From Alteromonas portus (GTDB lineage: Bacteria > Pseudomonadota > Gammaproteobacteria > Enterobacterales > Alteromonadaceae), in assembly GCF_005117025.1 (NCBI RefSeq), contig NZ_SWCO01000002.1, positions 62,001 through 126,000 of the forward strand: a stretch of 64,000 bases of DNA, read 5' to 3'. This document shows, in pieces, positions 46,182 to 55,302 of this stretch. Positions within the stretch are counted from its first letter, which is position 1; the number at the start of each line of letters is the position of its first letter. Position numbers and translations under genes: made by a program. Below the pieces are notes generated by a model. The model was not told where the DNA came from, ran no database searches, and saw only the letters and a program-made list of their open reading frames with translations.

Positions 46182-48269
46182 ATGTCAGACTTATCTCATT
46201 ACAGAAACATTGGTATTTTCGCCCACGTAGACGCGGGTAAAACTACCACAACAGAACGTATCTTGAAGCTTACTGGTAAAATCCATAAAACTGGTGAGGT
46301 TCACGATGGTGAATCAACAACTGACTTCATGGAGCAGGAAGCTGAGCGTGGTATTACCATCCAGTCAGCGGCAACAACCTGTTTCTGGAAAGATCATCGC
46401 ATGAACATCATCGATACTCCGGGACACGTTGACTTTACAGTTGAAGTATATCGTTCACTTAAAGTACTAGACGGCGGTATCGGTGTATTCTGTGGTTCTG
46501 GCGGTGTTGAGCCTCAGTCAGAAACTAACTGGCGTTATGCTAACGAATCAGAAGTTGCGCGTGTAATCTTCGTAAACAAACTAGACCGTATGGGTGCAGA
46601 CTTTTACCGTGTAGTTGGCCAAGTTAAGAAGGTACTTGCTGCTAACCCACTAGTAATGACGCTTCCAATCGGTATCGAAGACGAGTTTAAAGGTGTTGTT
46701 AACCTTCTAGACATGAAAGCGTACATCTGGGACGATTCAGGTCTTCCTGAAAACTACGAAGTTGTAGATATCCCAGCAGATATGGTTGATAAGGCTAACG
46801 AGTACCGTGAGCAACTAATCGAAACTGCTGTTGAGCAAGATGACGACCTAATGATGGCTTATATGGATGGTGAAGAGCCGTCTCTAGAAGACATCAAGCG
46901 TTGTATCCGTAAAGGTACTCGTGACCTAGCGTTCTTCCCAACATACTGTGGTTCTGCATTTAAGAACAAAGGTATTCAGCTAGTTCTTGACGCGGTTGTA
47001 GACTTCCTTCCTTCTCCAACAGAAGTTGATCCACAAGATCTAACTGACGAAGAAACGGGTGAGCCTACTGGTGAAGTTGCAACAGTATCTGTTGACGAGC
47101 CGTTCCGTGCACTTGCGTTCAAAATCATGGACGACCGTTTCGGTGCCCTTACGTTTATCCGTATCTACTCTGGTAAGCTAAACAAAGGCGACACTATTCT
47201 TAACAGCGCAACGGGTAAAACTGAGCGTATCGGCCGTATGGTTGAGATGCACGCTGATGAACGTACTGAACTTACTTCAGCACAAGCAGGTGACATCCTA
47301 GCTGTTGTTGGTATGAAGAACGTTCAAACTGGTCACACGCTATGTGATCCTAAGCACCCTTGTACACTAGAGCCAATGATCTTCCCTGAGCCAGTAATCT
47401 CGATTGCTGTTAAGCCAAAAGACAAAGGCGCTAACGAAAAGATGTCTATCGCTATCGGTAAACTAGTAGCAGAAGACCCATCTTTCCAAGTTGAAACTGA
47501 CGAAGATTCAGGCGAAACCATCCTTAAAGGTATGGGTGAGCTTCACCTAGATATCAAAGTAGACATCTTGAAGCGTACTTACGGCGTTGAGCTAGAAGTT
47601 GGCCAGCCTCAGGTTGCATACCGTGAAACTATCACGCTACCAGTTGAAGACAGCTACACGCATAAGAAGCAGTCTGGTGGTTCTGGTCAGTTCGGTAAGA
47701 TCGATTACCGCATCAAGCCAGGCGAAACTAACTCTGGCTTCAAGTTCACATCTACTGTTGTGGGCGGTAACGTACCTAAAGAATTCTTCCCTGCAATCGA
47801 AAAAGGTTTCGCAGGTATGATGGAAGTAGGTCCTCTAGCGGGCTACCCAGTACTAGACGTTGAAGTTGAGCTATTCGACGGTGGTTTCCACGCAGTTGAC
47901 TCATCAGCAATCGCGTTCGAAATTGCAGCTAAAGGTGCATTCCGTCAGTCAATGCCAAAAGCAGGTCCTCAAATTCTTGAGCCTGTGATGAAAGTTGACG
48001 TATTCAGCCCAGAAGACAACGTTGGTGACGTAATCGGTGACCTTAACCGTCGTCGTGGTATGATCAAAGACCAAGAAGCTGGCGCTACTGGCGTTCGTAT
48101 CAAGGCTGACGTACCTCTATCTGAGATGTTTGGTTACATCGGTCACCTACGTACTATTACATCTGGTCGTGGTCAGTTCTCTATGGAATTCAGCCACTAC
48201 TCAGCATGTCCTCAGAACGTAGCTGACAAAGTAATTGAAGAAGCGAAAGCGCGTAAAGCTGCTAAGTAA
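46182..48269 (+). CDS. Second elongation factor G (EF-G 2 type)
   Basis: A 695-aa translational GTPase with all EF-G domains. It has G1 [10 protein letters not shown], switch [20 protein letters not shown]3 [11 protein letters not shown]4 NKLDRMGAD, and domains II-V ending in [18 protein letters not shown]. It has no rpsL, rpsG or tuf neighbours, so it is the stand-alone paralogue found in many marine gammaproteobacteria, possibly specialised for translocation or recycling under particular conditions. Codon choice looks strongly biased to GGT, CGT and GTT, as in highly expressed genes. The ATG overlaps a 4-codon upstream ORF (TAATG), and the ribosome-binding site is weak. Confidence 0.94.
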   Translation: MSDLSHYRNIGIFAHVDAGKTTTTERILKLTGKIHKTGEVHDGESTTDFMEQEAERGITIQSAATTCFWKDHRMNIIDTPGHVDFTVEVYRSLKVLDGGIGVFCGSGGVEPQSETNWRYANESEVARVIFVNKLDRMGADFYRVVGQVKKVLAANPLVMTLPIGIEDEFKGVVNLLDMKAYIWDDSGLPENYEVVDIPADMVDKANEYREQLIETAVEQDDDLMMAYMDGEEPSLEDIKRCIRKGTRDLAFFPTYCGSAFKNKGIQLVLDAVVDFLPSPTEVDPQDLTDEETGEPTGEVATVSVDEPFRALAFKIMDDRFGALTFIRIYSGKLNKGDTILNSATGKTERIGRMVEMHADERTELTSAQAGDILAVVGMKNVQTGHTLCDPKHPCTLEPMIFPEPVISIAVKPKDKGANEKMSIAIGKLVAEDPSFQVETDEDSGETILKGMGELHLDIKVDILKRTYGVELEVGQPQVAYRETITLPVEDSYTHKKQSGGSGQFGKIDYRIKPGETNSGFKFTSTVVGGNVPKEFFPAIEKGFAGMMEVGPLAGYPVLDVEVELFDGGFHAVDSSAIAFEIAAKGAFRQSMPKAGPQILEPVMKVDVFSPEDNVGDVIGDLNRRRGMIKDQEAGATGVRIKADVPLSEMFGYIGHLRTITSGRGQFSMEFSHYSACPQNVADKVIEEAKARKAAK

Positions 48270-48324
48270 TTAGCCTTTGCGAACGTAAGCTGACCCTGGG
48301 TTAGCTTACGCTTCAAGAAATACT

Positions 48325-48354
48325 AAAAAGCCGGTCGCATGACCGGCTTTTTTT
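48325..48354 (+). terminator. Terminator of the EF-G gene
   Basis: AAAAAGCCGGTC-GCAT-GACCGGCTTTTTTT: a 7-bp GC-rich core stem with A/T extensions, usable by the convergent cynS as well. Confidence 0.92.
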
Positions 48355-48373
48355 ATATCTATAGCACTGCGAT

Positions 48374-48823
48374 TTAATACATTTTGTACGGCAGAAACTT
48401 CCCTGACATCACTACGCTGACACGGTCGCCTTTAGGGTCGTTCTCGCGCTGTAAATCCATCGAAAAATCGATGGCACTCATTATGCCGTCGCCAAACTCT
48501 TCGTGAATTAACTCCTTTAATGTAGTGCCATACACATTCACCAATTCATACCAGCGATAAATAAGCGGGTCGGTAGGGACTTCTGTGGGTAATGAGCCTT
48601 TGTAAGGCACGATTTGAAGCCAAGCAATGGCTTCGTCGGAAAGCTCAAGTAACTCACCTACAGATTCAGCTTGCTGCTTTGTCATGGCCATTTGTCCTAA
48701 ACAAGCTGCTGTACTCCATTCTTTAGACTGACCAACAACTTCGGCAATCTGGCTCCACTTTATGCCTTTTAAAATTTTGGCTGATTGGATCATGTCGGTA
48801 ACTTGGGTTCTCGATGTAATCAT
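48374..48823 (-). CDS. cynS: Cyanate hydratase (cyanase)
   Basis: Decomposes cyanate with bicarbonate to ammonia and CO2, a nitrogen-acquisition and detoxification step. The 149-aa product has an N-terminal helical domain and the catalytic domain with R90, E93 and S116 (YRWYELVNVYG and GIMSAIDF), aligned with E. coli R96, E99 and S122. ATG 48823 has AAGGAAA upstream. It lies 18 bp after the kinase/phosphatase gene, without cynT or cynX, which ties it to the nitrite-channel unit. Confidence 0.96.
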   Translation of the reverse strand: MITSRTQVTDMIQSAKILKGIKWSQIAEVVGQSKEWSTAACLGQMAMTKQQAESVGELLELSDEAIAWLQIVPYKGSLPTEVPTDPLIYRWYELVNVYGTTLKELIHEEFGDGIMSAIDFSMDLQRENDPKGDRVSVVMSGKFLPYKMY

Positions 48824-48841
48824 TTGTATTTCCTTAAAGGG

Positions 48842-50629
48842 TTAGTTAAACAAAATGAGCGTAGCTAGATTGCTAAGAATAAGTGCCAGTATCAGCACCT
48901 TGTAAACAAAAAGAGGGTGGCGTTTTACTAAAGGCTCATAGGCCCTGTGTTGAGTTGGATTTGGATAGCGAAGCGAATAGAGGAATTCGGATAATGTTGA
49001 ATAGCGTTTATCAGGGTTAACATGTAAAGCGCGTTTCAGGGCACTATCAACCCAGGTTGGTATTGGGCGTTTTGGATCTAACGCCGTTTCATATTTTAGT
49101 TTTTTCTGTTCGGCAAAAGTGCGACAGTGAGCGAGTTTTGAATGATACGGATAACGCCCGCAAAGAAGGTAGTAGGTGAGTACGGCTAGAGAGAATAGAT
49201 CTGAGCGCTCTGTGCCTATATTCCCTAAAAAGTATTCAGGAGCGGCAAAAAGGGCCGCGCCGGGAATTGGCGCACTGCTATAAAGGCTAGGCGCATCGGC
49301 TAAGGCCGCCGAACCAAGGTCAATAATAGTACAGTGCCCCTGTTCATTAATCATTATATTCTCGGGGCGTATATCTCTGTGAAGAATGCCTTGACGGTGC
49401 ATTGCTTGTAAGCCTTTCCCAACCTGCTCAATGATATCCCTAATTTGCTCCAATGATGGTGTGGGGTTATCAAAAGACCACTGTGCCAATGTTTGACCTT
49501 TTACATAGTCACTAATGCTGTAAAACGCTGTAGGCCTGTGTTTGAGCCCTAAATTCAAATGCGTGGGGCTTTTAATAACATGCGTTGAGTTAACTCGCCT
49601 TGCAAACCAACTTTCTATCAAAAAACCGTTGAGCATTTCTGGTGACTGACTAAAGTCGGTTGAGGGGGTTTTAACCACCACAGGGTGTTGTTCATGTGTA
49701 CCTTTGTGAGCTTGAAGCGAGGCAATAAAAACATGACTACGTGCAGAGCTATAGAGCTGTCGCTCTAGTGTGATGCCGTCAATTTCATCGCCGGTCTCTA
49801 GTTCTTTGAAAGCAGGCTTACAAAGATGAACGTTGGTTTCACTATCATTACTCCCACTTTCATTACCGATTTGGTACTTAATAAGCAGTAGAGTGAGGTT
49901 GTCATCACTTCCCTGGTTAAACGCCTCATGCACCACCAAAGCAGATTGGTTTTCTGAGAGTGTTTCTGCGCCATTGATTTTGTTAAGTATGCCAGGCAGC
50001 GAAACAAATTCATGAACACCATCAGTACTTATCGCAATAGTACTTGAAGCGCTTAAGGTGTGTGATGTGTGGTCAATATCGATATTCGCTTTTACGCCTA
50101 ATGCGTTGGAAAGATACGTTTGCGAAGGTTCACTATCAGAGACGTGACGATGGGGACGTGTAAGTAAAGCAGGGCTTGTTGCGTTGTCAGAAACAAGCTG
50201 GACTTGGCAATCTCCCACGTGAAACACGTCTAGGTGATTACCCGTTAAAATAGCGACTGAAAGCGTACAGACATACCCTTTCTCTGGGGTGTAGCAAAAA
50301 GCGCTTCTCTGCGTCCGGGTATAAAGCCTTGCATTCAACTCTTTAATAATGGCTTCGGCCCGGGTTTTTATCGACCACTGTTCAGGCGCTATATTAAAAA
50401 GCTTAACAAATTCACTGGTAGCAAAATCACTAGCAACCTGACTTACAGTACTACTACTGACACCGTCGGCAATAACAAAAACATGACTTGGATTTAGGTC
50501 GTTGGAAGCAATATGGTAAGCATAGGCATCTTGATTTATCTCTTTAACCCCGCGAGTGGAAAAAGCACTTGTCCACACTTTGCAAGGTAGCGGATCGATT
50601 GGCGTATTTAGCGCTGCTTGCTGGTTCAT
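48842..50629 (-). CDS. Fused PP2C phosphatase / Ser-Thr protein kinase with a C-terminal membrane anchor
   Basis: A 595-aa bifunctional signalling protein. Residues ~15-255 form a PP2C domain with metal ligands D34 (INQDAY), D55 (IADGVSS), D203 (STDG) and D243 (SDDNLTLLL). Residues ~280-560 form a Hanks-type kinase with K320 (VVVKTP), HRD at 417-419 (HRDIRPENIM), D437 in DLG rather than DFG, and an APE-like AAPEYF. A single helix near residues 573-592 anchors it to the membrane, with both catalytic domains cytoplasmic. Related fusions are often found beside nitrate/nitrite genes; its substrates are unknown. Confidence 0.92.
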   Translation of the reverse strand: MNQQAALNTPIDPLPCKVWTSAFSTRGVKEINQDAYAYHIASNDLNPSHVFVIADGVSSSTVSQVASDFATSEFVKLFNIAPEQWSIKTRAEAIIKELNARLYTRTQRSAFCYTPEKGYVCTLSVAILTGNHLDVFHVGDCQVQLVSDNATSPALLTRPHRHVSDSEPSQTYLSNALGVKANIDIDHTSHTLSASSTIAISTDGVHEFVSLPGILNKINGAETLSENQSALVVHEAFNQGSDDNLTLLLIKYQIGNESGSNDSETNVHLCKPAFKELETGDEIDGITLERQLYSSARSHVFIASLQAHKGTHEQHPVVVKTPSTDFSQSPEMLNGFLIESWFARRVNSTHVIKSPTHLNLGLKHRPTAFYSISDYVKGQTLAQWSFDNPTPSLEQIRDIIEQVGKGLQAMHRQGILHRDIRPENIMINEQGHCTIIDLGSAALADAPSLYSSAPIPGAALFAAPEYFLGNIGTERSDLFSLAVLTYYLLCGRYPYHSKLAHCRTFAEQKKLKYETALDPKRPIPTWVDSALKRALHVNPDKRYSTLSEFLYSLRYPNPTQHRAYEPLVKRHPLFVYKVLILALILSNLATLILFN

Positions 50630-50696
50630 ATTTCGTTGCTTCTATCTACTTATACAACATCGACTCAAACATTTGCTTTTATGCGAAGGGAAGGAC

Positions 50697-50741
50697 AGTG
50701 CCACCACAACGTACCTTTATGGTTTGCGTCGTGATGGCACT
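50697..50741 (-). promoter_or_regulatory. Strong intercistronic hairpin between nirC-like and kinase genes
   Basis: Two 15-nt arms (AGTGCCATCACGACG and CGTTGTGGTGGCACT on the minus strand) pair completely, with two G-U pairs and a 15-nt loop. No U-run follows, so it is more likely an mRNA-stability or processing element than a terminator. Confidence 0.6.
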
Positions 50742-50757
50742 ATATTAGAAGCCCTGA

Positions 50758-51606
50758 TTAGATGGGGAGCGTTTGAGATGCCGCTGCTTTATCGACAGGG
50801 ATAGTGCGTTTAGGTAGCGTCTTCACGTGAGTGGTATAAAGGGTAAGCCCAGTAAATGCTAAACCGCCTACCAGATTCCCTAATGCTGTTGGAATTTCAT
50901 TCCAGATGAAATAATCCATAACAGAGAAGTCACCGCCCATAATCAGACCAAATGGGAAAAGGAACATGTTTACTACTGAGTGTTCAAAGCCCATGAAGAA
51001 GAACAGCATAATGGGCATCCACATAGCGAGTACTTTGCCGCTTACGTGAGTTGAGATCATTGCGCCCACTACGCCCAATGACACCATCCAGTTACATAGC
51101 ATGCCGCGAATAAATATGGTAATCCAACCGGCAGCACCGTGTTCTGCATAGCCTAATGTGCGCGCTTCACCAATGCTGGCGACCTTCGTAGCAATCGCGC
51201 CGCCATCTACGTTATAGCCCATAGTAAAGATAAACGACATCATGAAGGCTACGGTTAATGCGCCGCCAAAGTTACCTAAGAATACCAGGCCCCAGTTTCG
51301 CAGAATTTGTTTGGGTGTAACCCCAGGGCGTTGTGCAAGCCATGCTAACGGTGTAAGCACAAATACACCGGTTAACAGGTCAAATCCCATAAGGTAAAGC
51401 ATACAAAAACCTACAGGGAATAACACTGCGCCGAGTAAAAACACGCCGGTTTGAACGGCAATGGTCACCGCAAATACGGCAGCTAACGCCAAGATTGCAC
51501 CCGCCATGTAAGCGCGGATTAGGGTATCTCGAGTTGACATATAAATCTTTGCTTCGCCTGCGTCTACCATTTTGGTTGCAAACTCAGCGGGGAGAAGATA
51601 AGCCAT
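50758..51606 (-). CDS. Formate/nitrite channel family protein (NirC-like)
   Basis: A 282-aa pentameric-channel protein with six membrane segments and the FNT features LLCNWMVSLGVVGAMIS-like and GGDFSVMDYFIWNEIPTALG. The family exchanges formate or nitrite. Nitrite import is favoured here by the company of cyanase and an ANTAR-type leader, but substrate is not proven. ATG 51606 follows GAGGTG. First gene of the minus-strand nitrogen unit. Confidence 0.92.
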   Translation of the reverse strand: MAYLLPAEFATKMVDAGEAKIYMSTRDTLIRAYMAGAILALAAVFAVTIAVQTGVFLLGAVLFPVGFCMLYLMGFDLLTGVFVLTPLAWLAQRPGVTPKQILRNWGLVFLGNFGGALTVAFMMSFIFTMGYNVDGGAIATKVASIGEARTLGYAEHGAAGWITIFIRGMLCNWMVSLGVVGAMISTHVSGKVLAMWMPIMLFFFMGFEHSVVNMFLFPFGLIMGGDFSVMDYFIWNEIPTALGNLVGGLAFTGLTLYTTHVKTLPKRTIPVDKAAASQTLPI

Positions 51607-51687
51607 GGTTTCACCTCACGTTGTCGTTATTAATAAGTTGCCAGTTTTATATCGGGAGTTAGCTATTTACATGTGTTCTGTTAGATC

Positions 51688-51804
51688 AAAAAAAGGCGTC
51701 CGCAGCGCTCTCGTTAGAAAGAACTGGGGACGCCTTTGTCCGAAACTTATGTATTGTTAATAGCTAACAGATTTACCTCTGATAACGTGTGCGTCTTTGC
51801 ACAC
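51688..51804 (-). promoter_or_regulatory. ANTAR-type antitermination leader upstream of the nirC-like operon
   Basis: On the minus strand three elements follow in order. P1 at 51804-51787 is GTGTGC-AAAGAC-GCACAC, a 6-bp stem with a hexaloop. P2 at 51741-51728 is GGAC-AAAGGC-GTCC, again a hexaloop. The terminator at 51737-51688 pairs AAAGGCGTCC with GGACGCCTTT ahead of a U-run. Both loops have A at position 1 and G at position 4, as in ANTAR targets. The terminator's 5' arm uses the P2 loop and 3' side, so P2 and the terminator exclude each other. A NasT/NasR-type protein would therefore allow read-through into nirC. Confidence 0.78.
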
Positions 51805-52073
51805 TGTCCGCAAGTACCGAGTATTTAAACCCGTGCCCCGAACTTTAACTATCAACCGATATAAAGCCAGAACAGTGCCAATGGCTAAAAAACGTAAATA
51901 AATATATAAATCGCTTTATAAAACAATGCCTTAGTAAGTATCTTGGGGTGGGGTGAAAAGTTGAATTCGAGTGCCACCTCATTTGTTTGCACTATAACGG
52001 GGGGAGAATGAATGTTTAAGGTGCAACTAAAAATGCCCGTTCAGTCGCAGTGTATTTCGTTTTTAAATGCTTT

Positions 52074-54137
52074 TCATTTTACCGCTTGTTTAAGCGTTTT
52101 GAGCTGACGCTTCATCACCGCCGTGTTACCAGGAGTTTGCTGCTGACCGTAAGTTTCATGTTCAAATTGCTTACATAGTTGTTCGAATGCCTTGGCGGCA
52201 TGAGGGGTTAATAAGGTGCTAACTTCCTGAAAATAAGTGGATAAAGTTTTATTTTTTCTTTTTATTCCTGTTTTGGTTTCAACGTGCGTAACCGCCTTCA
52301 GCAAAATGCGATGAGAAGGGGAAAGGCGCGCTTTTTCTTTTTTAGGTAAGAAGTACATTGCTAATATGAGCGCAATAAGCCCGATGGCAGACAAGAATAC
52401 AATGCGCATTTTCTGTGGTGTTAGCGCACCTAGTAGTTCTTCAAGCATGTTGGTTTGCGCCGCATTGTCAAAACCCAGTACCCATTTGCTCCAAGAATAG
52501 TCAAGTTGCTGTAACCAACCTTGCAAGGTAGCAAATAAAGCAGAATTACCAATATCGCGCAAAATGGTAGTTTGACGTGACTCCCCTAGCTCTTCTAATG
52601 CCCGTTCAAGTCCAAAGGTTAAGCGGGAAGGAGCCACCATACTTGTAGGGTCGAAACGTACCCACACGCCGTCAATCAACGCCTCTACCCATGCGTGGGC
52701 ATCGTATTGTCTTATTTGAAGCACATTATCGTTAAGTGCACTCCCGCCTTGGTAGCCGGTTACCATTCTTGCCGGCACGCCTGCAGCACGAAGCACGTAT
52801 ACCATAGCACCGGCATAATGCGCGCAAAACCCTGCCCGTTGCTCGAATAAGAAGCTATCTATAGGGTTTACAGGCATAGCGTTAGGAGACAAGGTATAAC
52901 GAAACCCACCTTGACGGAATTCACGCATAACTGCTTGTACTCGCTCATTAGGGTTAGCATATTGGTTAGCTAGTGACTGTCCCCACGCCCTCGCTTCAGC
53001 GTTACCGTTTGTTGAAACTTGTAGATTGAGTTGCGTTTCAAAGTTCCCTATTCCATTGGTGATTTGTGCGTTTGGAACATAGCTCAAATAAAACGCTTTT
53101 TTGCTAGAGATAGGGGTATTTGCACGTAAGGTATAATCAAACAGGCTTCTCACAAAAATGCTGTTTTCGCGGTTGTTTGGGAAAGAGGGGGCTAAAGCAA
53201 ATAGCCATGTTTGCTGTGTGGGCTCAACAATCAGTTCGTAATTCGTTACTGCGGGCGAGTCTTTTTCCGCTATTACTGACAAAGGCGCAGGCTTTCCCAT
53301 GAATGCCAACTGTTGTTCAGCCTGCTTGCGCTTCTCGCTTATAGACCAGGTTTTTCCGTCGAAATGTTCAAGGGTCATGGCCCGCCAGTATCTATTCTGT
53401 GCTTCAGGGACTTCATCGGTGCTTTTAAATGTAGCGCTAAAGGCCAAATCAGAAGAACTGGCAAGCGACGCAATATCACCTGGTGTTACTGTATCGGAAA
53501 GCCCCGTTTCTGTTGATTTCGATGTAGGCATTTGCCATAGCGGTGGGAGTTGGGGTAACAATAAAAATAACAGCAGAGCAATAGGAATTGCTTGACCAAT
53601 AAGTACGGCAACGAACTTGACGCTGTTCGCAATGGGCACTTTTGCTCCATGGTAAAGAGCCGTAGCGATTAAAAGTAGCGCTAATATTCCGGTATACCCA
53701 ACCCATGCAAATACGCTAAGCGAGGAAATAAAGCCACAGCCAATCAAAAATAAACACGTACATATAAGCAGATGAAAATCTCGTTTCTTTTCCACTAGCA
53801 TAATTTTAAGTGCGCAGGCTACCGTCAACAAATTGATCATGCTATCAAGAAGGCCGATGGATAAGCCGAACCAAGACAAGGCAAACACCGCAAGTACAGC
53901 AAGCAAGTTAACCGTGCGTAATGTGGGTAAGTTATGCAGAGTGCTAAGGCCTGCAATTCTGACAATAACGGCACATCCACCTAACATCAGTACCCATATC
54001 ATTAATGGTGCGGTCAACGTAAAGAGAATAAGCGAAAATGCAGCGCATAGTATCATCACTGCCACAGAGTTTGGTTGGCCTAAAACGCTTCTGAAAATAG
54101 TGAATTGTGAAGCGCGACTGAGTAAGACACTGTTCAT
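52074..54137 (-). CDS. TgpA-type membrane transglutaminase-like protein
   Basis: A 687-aa inner-membrane protein. About six N-terminal helices (residues ~25-200) are followed by a periplasmic DUF3488 region and a transglutaminase domain with triad C438 (RAGFCAHYAG), H481 (YDAHAWVE) and D496 (VRFDPTS). A further helix lies near residues 580-600, then a cytoplasmic tail. Homologues (TgpA in Pseudomonas) are essential or important for envelope integrity; the reaction is not settled. ATG 54137 lies 4 bp after the DUF58 gene. Third gene of the moxR-DUF58-tgpA unit. Confidence 0.93.
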   Translation of the reverse strand: MNSVLLSRASQFTIFRSVLGQPNSVAVMILCAAFSLILFTLTAPLMIWVLMLGGCAVIVRIAGLSTLHNLPTLRTVNLLAVLAVFALSWFGLSIGLLDSMINLLTVACALKIMLVEKKRDFHLLICTCLFLIGCGFISSLSVFAWVGYTGILALLLIATALYHGAKVPIANSVKFVAVLIGQAIPIALLLFLLLPQLPPLWQMPTSKSTETGLSDTVTPGDIASLASSSDLAFSATFKSTDEVPEAQNRYWRAMTLEHFDGKTWSISEKRKQAEQQLAFMGKPAPLSVIAEKDSPAVTNYELIVEPTQQTWLFALAPSFPNNRENSIFVRSLFDYTLRANTPISSKKAFYLSYVPNAQITNGIGNFETQLNLQVSTNGNAEARAWGQSLANQYANPNERVQAVMREFRQGGFRYTLSPNAMPVNPIDSFLFEQRAGFCAHYAGAMVYVLRAAGVPARMVTGYQGGSALNDNVLQIRQYDAHAWVEALIDGVWVRFDPTSMVAPSRLTFGLERALEELGESRQTTILRDIGNSALFATLQGWLQQLDYSWSKWVLGFDNAAQTNMLEELLGALTPQKMRIVFLSAIGLIALILAMYFLPKKEKARLSPSHRILLKAVTHVETKTGIKRKNKTLSTYFQEVSTLLTPHAAKAFEQLCKQFEHETYGQQQTPGNTAVMKRQLKTLKQAVK

Positions 54138-54141
54138 GTTA

Positions 54142-55284
54142 TTAGGCCCCAGTCTTCTTCTGTACTGACGATATTGATACTGGCTTGCTGGAGGGGGCAG
54201 AAGTGAGCGTGGGGGAGTCGTTAAAACAAGCCAGAGCACTAAGACATTCACCCATATGCTTGGCGCCCTGAGCAGGCGCAATATTCAACCCCTTGTATTG
54301 TATTCCAAACACCCGGTTTGTACTTGTCCAAGATATTGTGGCCTGGGTTAGCGCTGAAACCGCGGTTTCCACGTCCTCGCTTGAAGGTACTGAAAGCACG
54401 ACGCTGTCGCTCTGTAACGACGTGAAAGATTTCGAGACCCAGTTTCCATTTTTAGCCACATGCTTCCAGGAAACGCGATTAAGTGGCTGTCCAATTTCGT
54501 AATCGTTTAACGCGTAAAAATCTTCATTACTGGTTGGGTCTGTTATTTCACTTAAATTATCAGGTTCGTCTGCGTTGGGAAGTTTATCAATAGTAATAGG
54601 TCCTTCCTGAGGCTTGGCATAGACAACTACTTGCTGGTCGAAGTCTAGGTGTGTCCAGCATTTGTAAAGCCCTAGCGGAAAATCACAGGCAATGGTCATT
54701 CTGCCTAAGGTAAATTGACCTCTTCGAGATATTTGAAGTGGGACGTTGAGTGTTTGGCTTTGTTCTCTTTTTGAATTGCCGATTAATGAAAAGCAATAGC
54801 TTTGCTGTGGTGCACTAGCGTGACGCCTATTGCGTAAATACTCAAGTTGAGTATCTGTGTGGCGTACAACAGTTAGCCATTTTATGAATAGGGTCCCGTT
54901 GCAGCATTTCCTCTGTGCGTTCAAATGGGGAATAACCTGAAGTTGAATTTCACCATTTTGGTTACAGTGAAACGAAGTAGGGGGGAGGGCTTTAAGTGCT
55001 AAGCGCGCAAAATTTTGATGCGTATAAAAAAGTGTTAGCAGCATAATGCTTAAACACAAATAGCTTAGCAGTAACATCAAGTTGTTTTGATAGTTAGTGC
55101 CAAGTAAGAATAAGCACAGCGACAAAATGATGAAAGACCAGCCAAACCCACTTGGTAATATAAAAATACTGTTTAAATTAAGATGGTGCTCTTGCGACGC
55201 CGGTACACGTTTATCTAACCATGTGGATAGTCTACGCTGAAAGTATTTCGTAAATAACGTTGGCACTTTACGCACGTTTAGCAC
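54142..55284 (-). CDS. DUF58 family membrane protein
   Basis: A 380-aa protein with two hydrophobic segments near residues 45-85, then the DUF58 domain with YALNDYEIGQPLNRVSWKHV, a von Willebrand-A-like fold. DUF58 proteins pair with MoxR ATPases and act in envelope or complex assembly. It starts 18 bp after moxR and is 4 bp from the transglutaminase gene, so the three are one transcript. Confidence 0.92.
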   Translation of the reverse strand: MLNVRKVPTLFTKYFQRRLSTWLDKRVPASQEHHLNLNSIFILPSGFGWSFIILSLCLFLLGTNYQNNLMLLLSYLCLSIMLLTLFYTHQNFARLALKALPPTSFHCNQNGEIQLQVIPHLNAQRKCCNGTLFIKWLTVVRHTDTQLEYLRNRRHASAPQQSYCFSLIGNSKREQSQTLNVPLQISRRGQFTLGRMTIACDFPLGLYKCWTHLDFDQQVVVYAKPQEGPITIDKLPNADEPDNLSEITDPTSNEDFYALNDYEIGQPLNRVSWKHVAKNGNWVSKSFTSLQSDSVVLSVPSSEDVETAVSALTQATISWTSTNRVFGIQYKGLNIAPAQGAKHMGECLSALACFNDSPTLTSAPSSKPVSISSVQKKTGA

Positions 55285-55302
55285 TCCAGAAGCCCGTTAA
55301 TA

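Noticed and set aside
52012..52107. 31-codon plus-strand ORF after a G-rich ribosome-site-like stretch
   Set aside because: It overlaps the 3' end of the transglutaminase gene antisense; the sequence looks random and no conservation can be judged.
53120..53706. Several short ORFs on both strands within the transglutaminase gene
   Set aside because: All are frame shadows of the TgpA-like coding sequence, which has continuous family motifs.
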